Shown in pieces: positions 16,530-25,400 of a DNA stretch of 64,000 bases. The stretch comes from JANMDU01 sp031418715 (lineage in GTDB: Bacteria > Pseudomonadota > Gammaproteobacteria > Burkholderiales > Burkholderiaceae_C), in assembly GCA_031418715.1 (NCBI GenBank), contig JANOJL010000051.1, forward strand, positions 12,674 to 76,673, in the 5' to 3' direction. Every line of letters begins with the position of its first letter. Position 1 is the first letter of the stretch. A model generated the notes under the pieces. That model was not told where the DNA came from. It saw only the letters and a program-made list of their open reading frames with translations, and did no database searches. Both the position numbers and the translations under genes were made by a program.

Positions 16530-17486
16530 ATGCGCATCATTGATTCTCATACTGCGGGCGAGCCCACTCGCGTCATCATTGAAGGTGGCCCCGACCTTGG
16601 CACAGGTTCGATAGCGAAGAGGCGCGAGCGCTTCACACGCGAGTTCGATCATGTTCGCAGCTTTTGTGTGAACGAGCCACGCGGGCACGATGCTATTGTG
16701 GGGGCGCTGTTGTGTGAACCGGTCAATCCGGAATGCGTTGCGGGTGTGATTTTCTTTAACAATGTGGGCATGATCGGGATGTGTGGCCACGGCACCATCG
16801 GGCTCGCCGTCACGCTAGCTCATCTGGGGCGCATCGGCGCTGGCGTGCATCGCTTGGAAACGGCTGTGGGTGAGGTGCGATTTGAGTTGTGCGGTGCTAA
16901 CGAAGTGGAAATTCAAAATGTACCGAGTTACCGTTACCGAAAAGATGTGAGCCTGGAGGTGACCGGCTTGGGGCGCGTGACGGGCGATATCGCTTGGGGC
17001 GGCAATTGGTTCTTCCTCTGCAGCGAATCGCCACATCCGATTGACTTGAAACATCTCAACTCGCTCACCGCCTCTGCGCAAGCTATTGCTGATGCACTTT
17101 GGGCGCAAGGGATTCGGGGCGAGGATGGTGGGCGCATTGATCACATTGAATTCTTTGGCACACCGGTTTCTGCTGACGCGCACAGCCGTAATTTTGTGCT
17201 CTGCCCGGGCGGGGCGTATGACCGCTCACCCTGCGGAACGGGCACCAGCGCCAAGCTAGCTTGCCTTGCGGCAGATGGCAAGCTCGCGCCAAAGGCGTGG
17301 TGGGTGCAAGAGAGTGTGATTGGGAGCTCGTTCAAGGCTCACTACAGCCTAAGCGGCCTCAGTGAGAGTGCGACTGACAAAGGCCATGTGATCCCGCATA
17401 TTCGAGGGCATGCATATGTGGTTGCAGACAGCCATTTGTTGGCAGATGTGGCCGATCCTTTTGTACACGGCATTCGAGCGCAATAA
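16530..17486 (+). CDS. 4-hydroxyproline 2-epimerase (proline racemase family)
   Basis: Interconverts trans-4-hydroxy-L-proline and cis-4-hydroxy-D-proline. The family uses two catalytic residues; both are cysteines here, in GMCGHGTIG (about residue 80) and RSPCGTGTSAK (about 235), which fits epimerase or racemase and not the dehydratase branch that has threonine at the second site. The ATG at 16530 gives MRIIDSHTAGEPTR, the standard N-terminus; upstream ATGs at 16506 and 16518 overlap the preceding gene. With the DapA-type gene it forms a two-gene operon for hydroxyproline use. Proline racemase activity cannot be fully excluded. Confidence 0.85.
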   Translation: MRIIDSHTAGEPTRVIIEGGPDLGTGSIAKRRERFTREFDHVRSFCVNEPRGHDAIVGALLCEPVNPECVAGVIFFNNVGMIGMCGHGTIGLAVTLAHLGRIGAGVHRLETAVGEVRFELCGANEVEIQNVPSYRYRKDVSLEVTGLGRVTGDIAWGGNWFFLCSESPHPIDLKHLNSLTASAQAIADALWAQGIRGEDGGRIDHIEFFGTPVSADAHSRNFVLCPGGAYDRSPCGTGTSAKLACLAADGKLAPKAWWVQESVIGSSFKAHYSLSGLSESATDKGHVIPHIRGHAYVVADSHLLADVADPFVHGIRAQ

Positions 17487-17506
17487 ACGAATTCAAATTC
17501 ATCACG

Positions 17507-17773
17507 ATGCCTCAACCTCCGCTCTATTTTGTCTATGGCACGCTGCGGCGCGGCGATGACAACGACATCACGCTTCTGTCGCCACCGCCGCGCTTTCTGG
17601 GTCAAGCCAAGATCGTGGGTCAGATGTTCCATCTGGGCAACTATCCGGGCGTGACTCTGGGTGAGGGTGCAAGCGATGCGAGCCATATCGTGGGCGAGGT
17701 GTATGAAATCAACCCCGTCTATGTGCAGGGTACACCTATCATCGCCAGCGGCGATTGGGTGAAGGATCGTTAA
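17507..17773 (+). CDS. Shortened gamma-glutamylcyclotransferase-like (GGCT/AIG2) protein
   Basis: Only 88 residues, against about 110-150 for the family. The N-terminal substrate loop YGTLRRG is intact (about residues 10-16) and the C-terminal strand PIIASGDW is also intact. Between GEVYEI and NPVYVQG about 30 residues are missing, which is exactly the stretch that normally carries the LDxYEG catalytic glutamate. The frame is not broken. I therefore read it as an internally deleted, probably inactive enzyme or a binding-only relative. It sits between the epimerase and glycosyltransferase genes with very short gaps. Confidence 0.65.
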   Translation: MPQPPLYFVYGTLRRGDDNDITLLSPPPRFLGQAKIVGQMFHLGNYPGVTLGEGASDASHIVGEVYEINPVYVQGTPIIASGDWVKDR

Positions 17774-17775
17774 AA

Positions 17776-18870
17776 ATGAGCAAAGACCAGCGCCCCGAAG
17801 TGATCATCACCTGCATGAAAAAACGCCTTTCTGGCGTCACGACTACGATCACCAATTTGCTGCCTGTGCAAGCCAAGATGCTGCGCGTGGGCTATGTGGG
17901 CTCCGACATTCCAGGCTTGAAAGAAGCTCACGCAGCTTCGGGCGATTTCATGCATCTGTCGCTGTGGCAAGCTGTTTTGGCTTCGCGCAAGCGTCTACCC
18001 GATGGCCGCAAAATGGTTTGGCATGTGCGGCGAGATAACGAAATGATTTTGGCGATTTTTCTGCGCGGCATTTTGCGTTTGCCGATGGCCTTGCTCTTCA
18101 CCTCGGCTGCAACGCGCCGCCATGGCCGCTGGCCGCTCTGGCTGATCAGTCGCATGGATGCCGTGATTTCCACCACGCCGCTGGCTGCACAGCAGATCGC
18201 CGATGTGGTGCCCAAACTTACGCGCGTGATCCCGCATGGCGTGAACACACAAACCTTTGTACCACCCGCTGACCAACTCGCAGCTTGGCGCGATTCTGGC
18301 CTGCCAGGGCGCTACGGCATAGGCGTGTTTGGCCGTGTGCGGCATCAAAAAGGTATTCACATTTTTGTACCTGCGTTGATTGAGTTGTTGCCAAAATATC
18401 CTGATTTCACTGCGGTGATCTGCGGCCTCTGCAAACCAGAAGACGAGGCCTACAAAGCGGATTTGATCAAGCAAATAGAGGCGGCGGGTTTGAGCAAGCG
18501 CTTTGTATGGCTCGGCCTCGTGCCCGCTGAGGATTTAGCGCTGTGGTACCAACGCGTTTCTATCACCGTTGCCTGCCCGCTCAACGAAGGCTTTGGTCTC
18601 ACCCCGATTGAAGGCATGGCTTGCGGTAGCGCTGTGGTGGCCAGCCGCACCGGGGCGTTTGAAGAGATCGTCGTAGAAGGCGAGACGGGGCATTTGATCC
18701 CGACCGACGACGCACCCGCCTTGGCGGCGGCTTTGGAGAAACTGTTGTCGCAGCCTGAGCGCGTCTCACAGATGGCGAAAGCTGGCCGCGAGCGAGTGGT
18801 GGCAAACTATTCGATTGATGCTGAAGCGCGGCTAATCAGCGAGATGGTGATGCTGGCTGCACGCAGTTAA
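17776..18870 (+). CDS. Glycosyltransferase family 4 protein
   Basis: A 364-residue GT-B fold transferase. The retaining-GT4 motif appears as NEGFGLTPIEGMACGSAVVAS near residues 272-292, with the two glutamates spaced E-x7-E. The central FGRVRHQKGIHIFVPAL segment begins the nucleotide-sugar domain. Resemblance to LPS core and capsule sugar transferases suggests a cell-envelope role, but donor and acceptor are unknown. The ATG at 17776 is two bases after the stop of the GGCT-like gene. No other envelope gene is adjacent, and a palindromic repeat begins right after the stop. Confidence 0.87.
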   Translation: MSKDQRPEVIITCMKKRLSGVTTTITNLLPVQAKMLRVGYVGSDIPGLKEAHAASGDFMHLSLWQAVLASRKRLPDGRKMVWHVRRDNEMILAIFLRGILRLPMALLFTSAATRRHGRWPLWLISRMDAVISTTPLAAQQIADVVPKLTRVIPHGVNTQTFVPPADQLAAWRDSGLPGRYGIGVFGRVRHQKGIHIFVPALIELLPKYPDFTAVICGLCKPEDEAYKADLIKQIEAAGLSKRFVWLGLVPAEDLALWYQRVSITVACPLNEGFGLTPIEGMACGSAVVASRTGAFEEIVVEGETGHLIPTDDAPALAAALEKLLSQPERVSQMAKAGRERVVANYSIDAEARLISEMVMLAARS

Positions 18871-18938
18871 TTGCTATTAAAATTATAGCGAACTTTGTTT
18901 ATTTAATAACGGGTAGAAGCCGATTTTACTTAAAAATC
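18871..18938 (+). repeat. Palindromic repeat, copy 4 (between convergent genes)
   Basis: Hairpin TGCTATT-n4-TTATAGCG, then GAACTTTGTTTATTTAATAA, CGGGTAGAAGCCGATTTTAC and TTAAAAATC. It fills the whole gap between the glycosyltransferase and the convergent hydrolase, and its right end reaches the hydrolase stop codon. Confidence 0.85.
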
Positions 18939-19884
18939 ATGCCAAAACAAAGCCCGAGACCAATGCTGCCAATTGCATCGGCTGATCATGATGCAGCATA
19001 TGCCCCGCATCTTCAATACGTTCGATGCGTACATTCGGTACATGCTTCAAGCGCTCGTGGTAAAGCTCTAAGGTGTAGCGGCCTTTGTACCAACCCGTCA
19101 TGGAATCGTCTGAAGCTTCGATAGCGAGCAGGGGCATGCTGATGCGCTGATACAGCGCAAGAGTTTCTTCCACGCGGGAGAGATTCGCGTTGATGATTTT
19201 GTGAGCGGGATCGCCCAAAATTTCAAACTCACCTGCCGTATTTCGCGCCGACCAATGTTGTGCGAGCCAATCGGCTTTGTCTTGCGACAGCCGAGGATTG
19301 TTCTTCATCAGGCGCGAGGCCACGCCAGAGAGCGCGGGATAAGCGCGCATCGCCATCTCGCCTTTGTGGTGGCTTTTCAAATGATCGAGCCATTGCGCAT
19401 AGCGCGTGGGCGCTTGGGCAGGTTGGGTCTCGGGCATGCCGAAGCCTTCTAAATTGATGAGTTTGCGAATTCGCTGAGGGCGCACGCCTGCATAGCTCAT
19501 CACCACATTGCCTCCTAAGCTGTGGCCGAGCAGATCAACTTGCGCATCAGGCGAATAATGGTCGATCAGAAAATCCAGATCGGCCATGTAGTCGGGCAAC
19601 CAATAATTGTCGGTGTCGCTGCCTTGGCAGCTTTTACTGGCGTTATTCACATGGTGCGTGAGGCCATAGCCGCGCCAATCGGGCGCGATGATGTGGCGGC
19701 CAGCCAGCGGCGTGGCCTCTAGCGCGTCCACCACGAACTGAAATGATGCGCCCACATCCATCCAGCCATGCACCATCACCAGCGGCGGCAACCCAGCTTG
19801 CGGCTGCCCCCAAGTGCGCACATGGTACTGATGCGTGCGGATGCGGACAAACTCGGATTGGGAGGCTCGTGTAATTGTGTACAT
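18937..19884 (-). CDS. Alpha/beta hydrolase
   Basis: A 315-residue alpha/beta-hydrolase fold protein. The oxyanion segment MVHGWMDVGASFQ is near residue 38, the nucleophile elbow GHSLGG near 120, and the catalytic histidine in DAGHMLHHDQP near 294. The overall pattern resembles the epoxide hydrolase/haloperoxidase or esterase branch, and substrate cannot be predicted. There is no signal peptide. It is divergent from the acyl-CoA synthetase gene with 48 bases between the starts, so the two may share control. Confidence 0.87.
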   Translation of the reverse strand: MYTITRASQSEFVRIRTHQYHVRTWGQPQAGLPPLVMVHGWMDVGASFQFVVDALEATPLAGRHIIAPDWRGYGLTHHVNNASKSCQGSDTDNYWLPDYMADLDFLIDHYSPDAQVDLLGHSLGGNVVMSYAGVRPQRIRKLINLEGFGMPETQPAQAPTRYAQWLDHLKSHHKGEMAMRAYPALSGVASRLMKNNPRLSQDKADWLAQHWSARNTAGEFEILGDPAHKIINANLSRVEETLALYQRISMPLLAIEASDDSMTGWYKGRYTLELYHERLKHVPNVRIERIEDAGHMLHHDQPMQLAALVSGFVLA

Positions 19885-19932
19885 TTAAGCTATCTTAAGT
19901 GAATGATGGTGCACTGCACGAAATCCTAGGTC

Positions 19933-21711
19933 ATGCCTGCGACAAGCCCTCCCGTTGATGCTTATACTGCTTTACACAAGCAGTTCCGCTGGCTTGTGCC
20001 CAAATATTTCAACATGGCACAGGTGTGCGCGCGGCGCTGGGCAGAGAATCCGGATACTATGAAATCCATAGCAGTCCGCGCATATTCTATAAGGGCGAAG
20101 GGCCATAAACAGCAAGAATTCTTAACCTATCAGCAGTTATGCGAGCAGGCCAACCAGCTCAGCCACGTGCTGGGCCAACTGGGTGTGAAGCGGGGTGATC
20201 GCGTGGCGATTGTGCTCCCTCAGCGGCTAGAGGCGGCGGTGGCATATATGGCGGTGCTGCAAATGGGCGCGGTGGCGATGCCTCTGTCGATGCTGTTTGG
20301 CCCCGAGGCGCTGGAATACCGTTTTAACGATTCACAGGCGGTGGTGGCCATTGTGGACGACAGCACGGTGGCATCAGTGACTCAGATTCGTGCGCGGTGC
20401 CCGGCTCTGCGCCGCTTGGTGGGCATTGGCGACGCTGCAGCGCAATGCGAGGTGGATTACGCGCTACAAACCCTGATGCAGAGCGAGCATTTCCCACTGG
20501 CTAAAACGCGGGCAGATGATCCAGCGGTGTTGATCTACACCAGCGGCACCACCGGGCCAGCCAAAGGCGCACTCATTCCGCATCGCGCACTGCTGGGTAA
20601 TTTGACGGGCTTTGTGGCAAGCCAGAATTGGTTTGGCTTTGATGGCAAAGCCAATGCGTCATCGGATGCCGTGTTTTGGAGCCCGGCTGACTGGGCCTGG
20701 ACGGGTGGGCTGATGGACGCGCTCTTGCCCACGCTCTACTTTGGCCGCGAAATCATCGCCTTCAATGGCCGTTTCTCGCCAGAGATTGCGTTTGATATTT
20801 TGCAAACCCATCGCGTGACGCACACCTTCTTGTTTCCTACAGCGCTAAAAGCCATGATGAAGGCGTTTCCAGAGCCTAAAAAGCGCTTCAAATTCAAGTT
20901 GCAGGCGCTGATGAGCGCGGGAGAATCGGTGGGCGATGCGGTGTATGGCTATTGCGAGCACCAGCTGGGCATCAAGGTCAATGAGATGTTTGGCCAGACC
21001 GAGATCAACTACATCGTCGGCAATTGCAATCGCTACTGGCCTTCGCGTCCGGGCAGCATGGGCAAAGCGTATCCGGGGCACAGCGTGGCGGTGATTGACG
21101 AAAGCAGCCGCCTGTGTGGGCCTGGTGTGGTGGGCGAAGTGGCGGTGAACCATGTGGACGTGCATGGCAAGCCAGATCCAGTGTTTTTCTTAGGTTATTG
21201 GAACAATGAAGCGGCCACACTGAAGAAAACCACGTTCTCGCTTGAAGGGCAGCGCTGGTGTCGCACCGGAGATTTGGCTTATGCCGATGCAGATGGGTAT
21301 CTTTGGTATCAGGGCCGGGCAGACGATATGTTCAAGGCGGCTGGGTATCGCATTGGCCCCAGCGAAGTGGAGAACAGTTTGGTCAAACATCCTGCGGTGC
21401 TAAACGCTGCCGTGGTGCCCAAGCCCGATCTAGAGCGTGGCTCGGTGGTCAAAGCCTATATTGTTCTTGCTCCTGATTTCGTAGCACTCCGCGCAGGTTT
21501 TATAACGGCAAATGACCTAAAAGGCTTAAAAATTCATGATGATGCGCTGATGCAAAGCATTCAGCAGCAGGTGCGCGGCCAGCTTGCGCCTTATGAATAT
21601 CCGAAAGAAATTGAGTTCATTGACGAACTGCCGATGACAACGACCGGCAAAGTACAAAGGCGCGTGCTTCGCCTGCAAGAAGAGGAGCGTTATAGGAGCC
21701 GGGCCAGATGA
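19933..21711 (+). CDS. AMP-dependent acyl-CoA synthetase with two repeat-derived segments
   Basis: An adenylate-forming enzyme that activates a carboxylic acid to its acyl-CoA. The P-loop YTSGTTGPAKGALIPHRALL is near residue 200, the FGQTEINY motif near 353, the hinge GRADDMFKAAGYRIGPSEVE near 462, and the acetylatable lysine in TTTGKVQRRVLR near 578. The pattern fits the medium-chain/AcsM-like or acetoacetyl-type subgroup. At 592 residues it is longer than usual, partly because residues about 41-62 and 512-536 are read from palindromic repeats. The GNAT gene downstream overlaps its stop (ATGA), and a GNAT can acetylate such lysines, which is a speculative link. Confidence 0.88.
   Translation: MPATSPPVDAYTALHKQFRWLVPKYFNMAQVCARRWAENPDTMKSIAVRAYSIRAKGHKQQEFLTYQQLCEQANQLSHVLGQLGVKRGDRVAIVLPQRLEAAVAYMAVLQMGAVAMPLSMLFGPEALEYRFNDSQAVVAIVDDSTVASVTQIRARCPALRRLVGIGDAAAQCEVDYALQTLMQSEHFPLAKTRADDPAVLIYTSGTTGPAKGALIPHRALLGNLTGFVASQNWFGFDGKANASSDAVFWSPADWAWTGGLMDALLPTLYFGREIIAFNGRFSPEIAFDILQTHRVTHTFLFPTALKAMMKAFPEPKKRFKFKLQALMSAGESVGDAVYGYCEHQLGIKVNEMFGQTEINYIVGNCNRYWPSRPGSMGKAYPGHSVAVIDESSRLCGPGVVGEVAVNHVDVHGKPDPVFFLGYWNNEAATLKKTTFSLEGQRWCRTGDLAYADADGYLWYQGRADDMFKAAGYRIGPSEVENSLVKHPAVLNAAVVPKPDLERGSVVKAYIVLAPDFVALRAGFITANDLKGLKIHDDALMQSIQQQVRGQLAPYEYPKEIEFIDELPMTTTGKVQRRVLRLQEEERYRSRAR
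20054..20115 (+). repeat. Palindromic repeat, copy 5 (inside acyl-CoA synthetase, sense)
   Basis: Hairpin CTATG-n5-CATAG, then CAGTCCGCGCATATTCTATA and AGGGCGAAGGGCC. Read in frame as TMKSIAVRAYSIRAKGHK, the same frame as the other sense copies. The hairpin loop is two bases shorter than in copy 1. Confidence 0.78.
21467..21540 (+). repeat. Palindromic repeat, copy 6 (inside acyl-CoA synthetase, sense)
   Basis: TGCT-n8-GTAGCA, then CTCCGCGCAGGTTTTATAAC and GGC, with a tail of CTTAAAAATT. Read in frame as LAPDFVALRAGFITANDLK, in the same frame as copies 1, 5, 13 and 14. Confidence 0.8.
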
Positions 21712-22265
21712 ATCCTGAGATCAGCGCTTTTCGTGTTCGCGCCGCCGAACCAGAAGATGCCGCCGTGCTGTCAGCCTTGATCGGCAGCGAAGGTGTCTTT
21801 GAAGGCACATCACAACTGCCGATGATGCCAGTGGCTTCGCGGTTGGATCTTTTTAACAAGGTCGATCCTTCCGGCCTGTTGTTGGTCGCTTGTGTGAGGG
21901 TCAATGAGCGGGAAGAGATCGTTGGCATGATTGGCCTGCACCTGGTGCAACCGGGCCTTCGGCGCGCACATGTGCGAGGTTTAGGCATATCTGTTGCAAA
22001 GGCATGGCAAGGGCAGGGCGTTGGACAATTGCTGATGGCGGAAGCGCTGCATTGGGCAGACCAATGGGCAGGGATCTTGCGGATTGAGCTGACCGTGCTG
22101 GTCGATAACGCGCCAGCCATTGCTTTGTATGAGCGAAACGACTTCGTACGAGAAGGGGTGATGCGCGGGCACATCCTGCGTGATGGCCTGTATGCCGATA
22201 CGCAAATGATGGCGCGTTTGCACCCGAAGCCGCCGGGCCTCTCCTCGGTTGGGTCTGAACGATAG
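21708..22265 (+). CDS. GNAT family N-acetyltransferase
   Basis: A 185-residue acetyl-CoA-dependent transferase. The acetyl-CoA pyrophosphate loop is VAKAWQGQGVGQLLM (the Q/RxxGxG motif) near residue 103, and the C-terminal VLVDNAPAIALYERNDFVREG segment is typical of RimI/YhhY-like GNATs. The start overlaps the acyl-CoA synthetase stop by four bases, so the genes are coupled. The substrate is unknown. Regulation of the synthetase by lysine acetylation, as Pat does for Acs, is possible from the coupling but not shown. Confidence 0.88.
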   Translation: MNPEISAFRVRAAEPEDAAVLSALIGSEGVFEGTSQLPMMPVASRLDLFNKVDPSGLLLVACVRVNEREEIVGMIGLHLVQPGLRRAHVRGLGISVAKAWQGQGVGQLLMAEALHWADQWAGILRIELTVLVDNAPAIALYERNDFVREGVMRGHILRDGLYADTQMMARLHPKPPGLSSVGSER

Positions 22266-22450
22266 CGCTGTGCCATTGGCTCGGCGGCGAGGTATTTGAC
22301 CTCCAGCATTCGCAGAAAAACGACTTTCACTGCTACTTTTGTGCCGTAAGCCTCAGCACCGCTGTGTTGAGTCTGAAAAACGGGTGACCTCGGCGCAAAA
22401 TGGTGCTCACTGGCTCGATCCTGGATGCGGGCATTTTCTCGGATTTGTAT

Positions 22451-25400
22451 ATGTCAACTGCTTCAAATGATCAGCCAGATGCGATGCCCGCATGGCGTTT
22501 GCGCACCATTTTGATTTACAGCTTACTGGTGTTCGCTTTGCTGCCTGCTGCTATTGTGGGCGGCTTGATGTACCGCAGCACGCTAGACACTGTGGATCGG
22601 TTATCCAGCAAAATCATCCAGGACGTGGCTTTTCGCGTCCAACTCGATACCGAAAACCATTTGCTACAGGCGCATTCCTTGCTCAATGGGGTGATGACAG
22701 CCAAGCCAACCCCTGAGCAGACCCTTAAAGCTCAGGAGCTCCTAGCTCAACCCGAGGCTTTTGAAACCCTTGCCTTTTCACTGACAGGGATGCTGCCTGA
22801 CGTGTCATTTTTGTACTTCGGTAACGACGGGGGTGCGTTCTACGGCGTCCAGCAAATCCGCGCAAAGGATGCCTCCACCATCAAGGTTCATTTCAAGCCG
22901 GCAAACATGGTCAGCCGAAGGTACTTTGCCTCGCAATACGCGCTCGATCACCGCACCGAGCTACCGGCTGAGACGAACGTGTATGACCCGCGCCAGCGGC
23001 CGTGGTATCAAAAAGCGGTGCAAGCGCAGGCCAGGGTGTTCACCACGGTCTATCCGTCTGCGTCCTCTGGGCAGTTGCTGATCACATTGGCTCAGCCCGT
23101 TTTTGACGCACAGGGCAAGGTCGCCGGTGTTTTTGGTGCGGATTTGTTTTTACAGGCACTGACACAGCGCCTGCAAGCGCAAAAAATCAGTCAAAACGGC
23201 GTTGCATTTTTAGTGGATGAGCAAGGCTACCTGGTGGCAACGTCGACCCAGGAGCAACTGTTTTCTGATTCGGCCAGTCAATTGCGCCGGCTCAAGCCAG
23301 AGGACAGCACGAATGCCACGATGCGGCAGGCTTACGCTGCCTACCGTGACTTCCAAGCGACGCGACAGTCAGGCACTCAAGAGGATTACTCGGAGTTACA
23401 GCGACACCTTGACCGCAGCCCCGGCGACAAATTGATTGCCGCGATGCGCCCATTTGGGCAGGTACAGGGTTTGAACTGGAAGATGATTGTTGCCGCGCCT
23501 GACGATGACTTTGCCGGGGAGACCCGTCAATCCATCCGTGACTCGGTGTATGCGACGCTCGTGGTTTTGGCAATTGGCGCATTTGTCGCAACGGTATTCG
23601 CCTACAACCTCAGCCGCCGCTTTGCCAAACTCACACAAGCCGCTTCCGACCTCGGCCTTGGGCTTGTTCCCAATGTCGAGCGAACCGCGCAGATCCAAGA
23701 GGTTCGCACGCTGTCGAGTGCGATGCACGAGAGCGCGCTAGAGATTGTTCACAAGCGAGCCGAGATTGAAACCCAAGCGCAGGCCTTGCGTGAGGCGAAC
23801 GAAAATCTAGAAGTTCGCGTGCTTGAGCGTACCCGTGAGCTCTTGTCTTCGCGCGAAGAAGCGTTGCAAGCTGTACGCGCCAAATCGGCGTTCTTGGCCA
23901 CCATGAGCCACGAGATACGCACACCACTCAATGGTGTCGTTGGAATGACCACTTTACTAGCTGATACACCGTTGAACCGAGAGCAAAAAGACTATGTTCA
24001 TACGATGCGTGTCTCCAGCGATCAATTGCTTGGCGTCATCAACGATGTTTTGGATTTTTCCAAAATTGAATCAGGCAAGTTGGATCTTGAATCAGAGCCC
24101 CTGAATCTGGAGGCGACGCTGGATGAAGCTTGCGATATTTCTGCGACACGGGCAAGGGAGAAAAAGCTGCAACTGCTTGTTGACGTGGCAGAAGGCGTGC
24201 CGGCTTGGGTGCGAGGTGATGTGACTCGCTTAAGGCAGATTCTCCTCAACTACATTAACAACGCGATCAAGTTCACCGAGAAAGGTCAGGTGGTCGTCCG
24301 GGTTAACTGCCTAGAACCCGCATCGCCGCAAAGCCAGCCGCCGGGCGCAGCATTGATTGAGTTTCGCGTTTCGGATACCGGCATCGGCATCCCGTTGGAT
24401 CGCCAAGCTGCCTTGTTCCAATCGTTCACGCAGGTGGATTCCTCAACCGCTCGAAGATACGGCGGAACGGGATTAGGCTTGGCAATTTGCAAGCGATTGG
24501 CTGAGATGATGGGTGGGCAAGTCGGCCTGCATTCCGAGCCGGGCAAGGGCTCGGTTTTTTGGTTCACCGCACGCTTGATGCCCTGTGAAGCGCAAGATAT
24601 GACGCAGTCTGCCTTTTTGCAGATGACAAGCTTGAGCGACAAACATGCCGTGTTGGTGGAAGACAATGCATTGAACATGCGAATCCTTGACAAGCAAGTC
24701 AAGCGATGGGGCATGCGCACGACATGTTTCGAACACGCGCAGCCCGCGTTGGAGTGGCTGATGTCGCATCCAGTTGATGTGGTTATCACAGACATGCATA
24801 TGCCCGACATGGACGGCCACACACTCGCACTTCGCTTGCGAGAGCGGCAGCCACATGTGCGCATCGTTCTGCTGACCTCGGGAACGGCGCCCTCGCGAGA
24901 AGATGCGCAGGTATTTGACGCGTTTTTGCTCAAGCCCTATCGTCCTTCCCAGCTCTATGATCTATTGGCACGGGATGTTCTGTCCGACGTTAAAGCATCT
25001 GAGCAGCCCGCTAATGCGCAAAGCCCAGCAGGGCCTCGTAGAAATCAAACGATTTTGGTCGCCGACGATAATTCAGTCAACCTGAAGATCGCGGTCGCCA
25101 TGCTGAGCAAATTAGGTTATGACGCGGTCACTGCTGCGAACGGCCAGGAGGCGGTGGAGCGCTTGGAAGCGTCAATCCAACGCAGCCAAGGCCTGCCTGT
25201 GTTTTGCGCTGTACTGATGGATGCAAACATGCCGGTTTTGGATGGCTACGGCGCAACCCAAACGATTCTGGAGCGTTTCGGTTCCCAGGCGCCTCCCATC
25301 ATTGCGCTGACCGCATCTGTTCTTGAGGAGGATCGTCAGCGTTGTCGTGACGCCGGAATGGTGGATTTCTTGTCCAAACCGATCCGACTCGACGAGCTCT

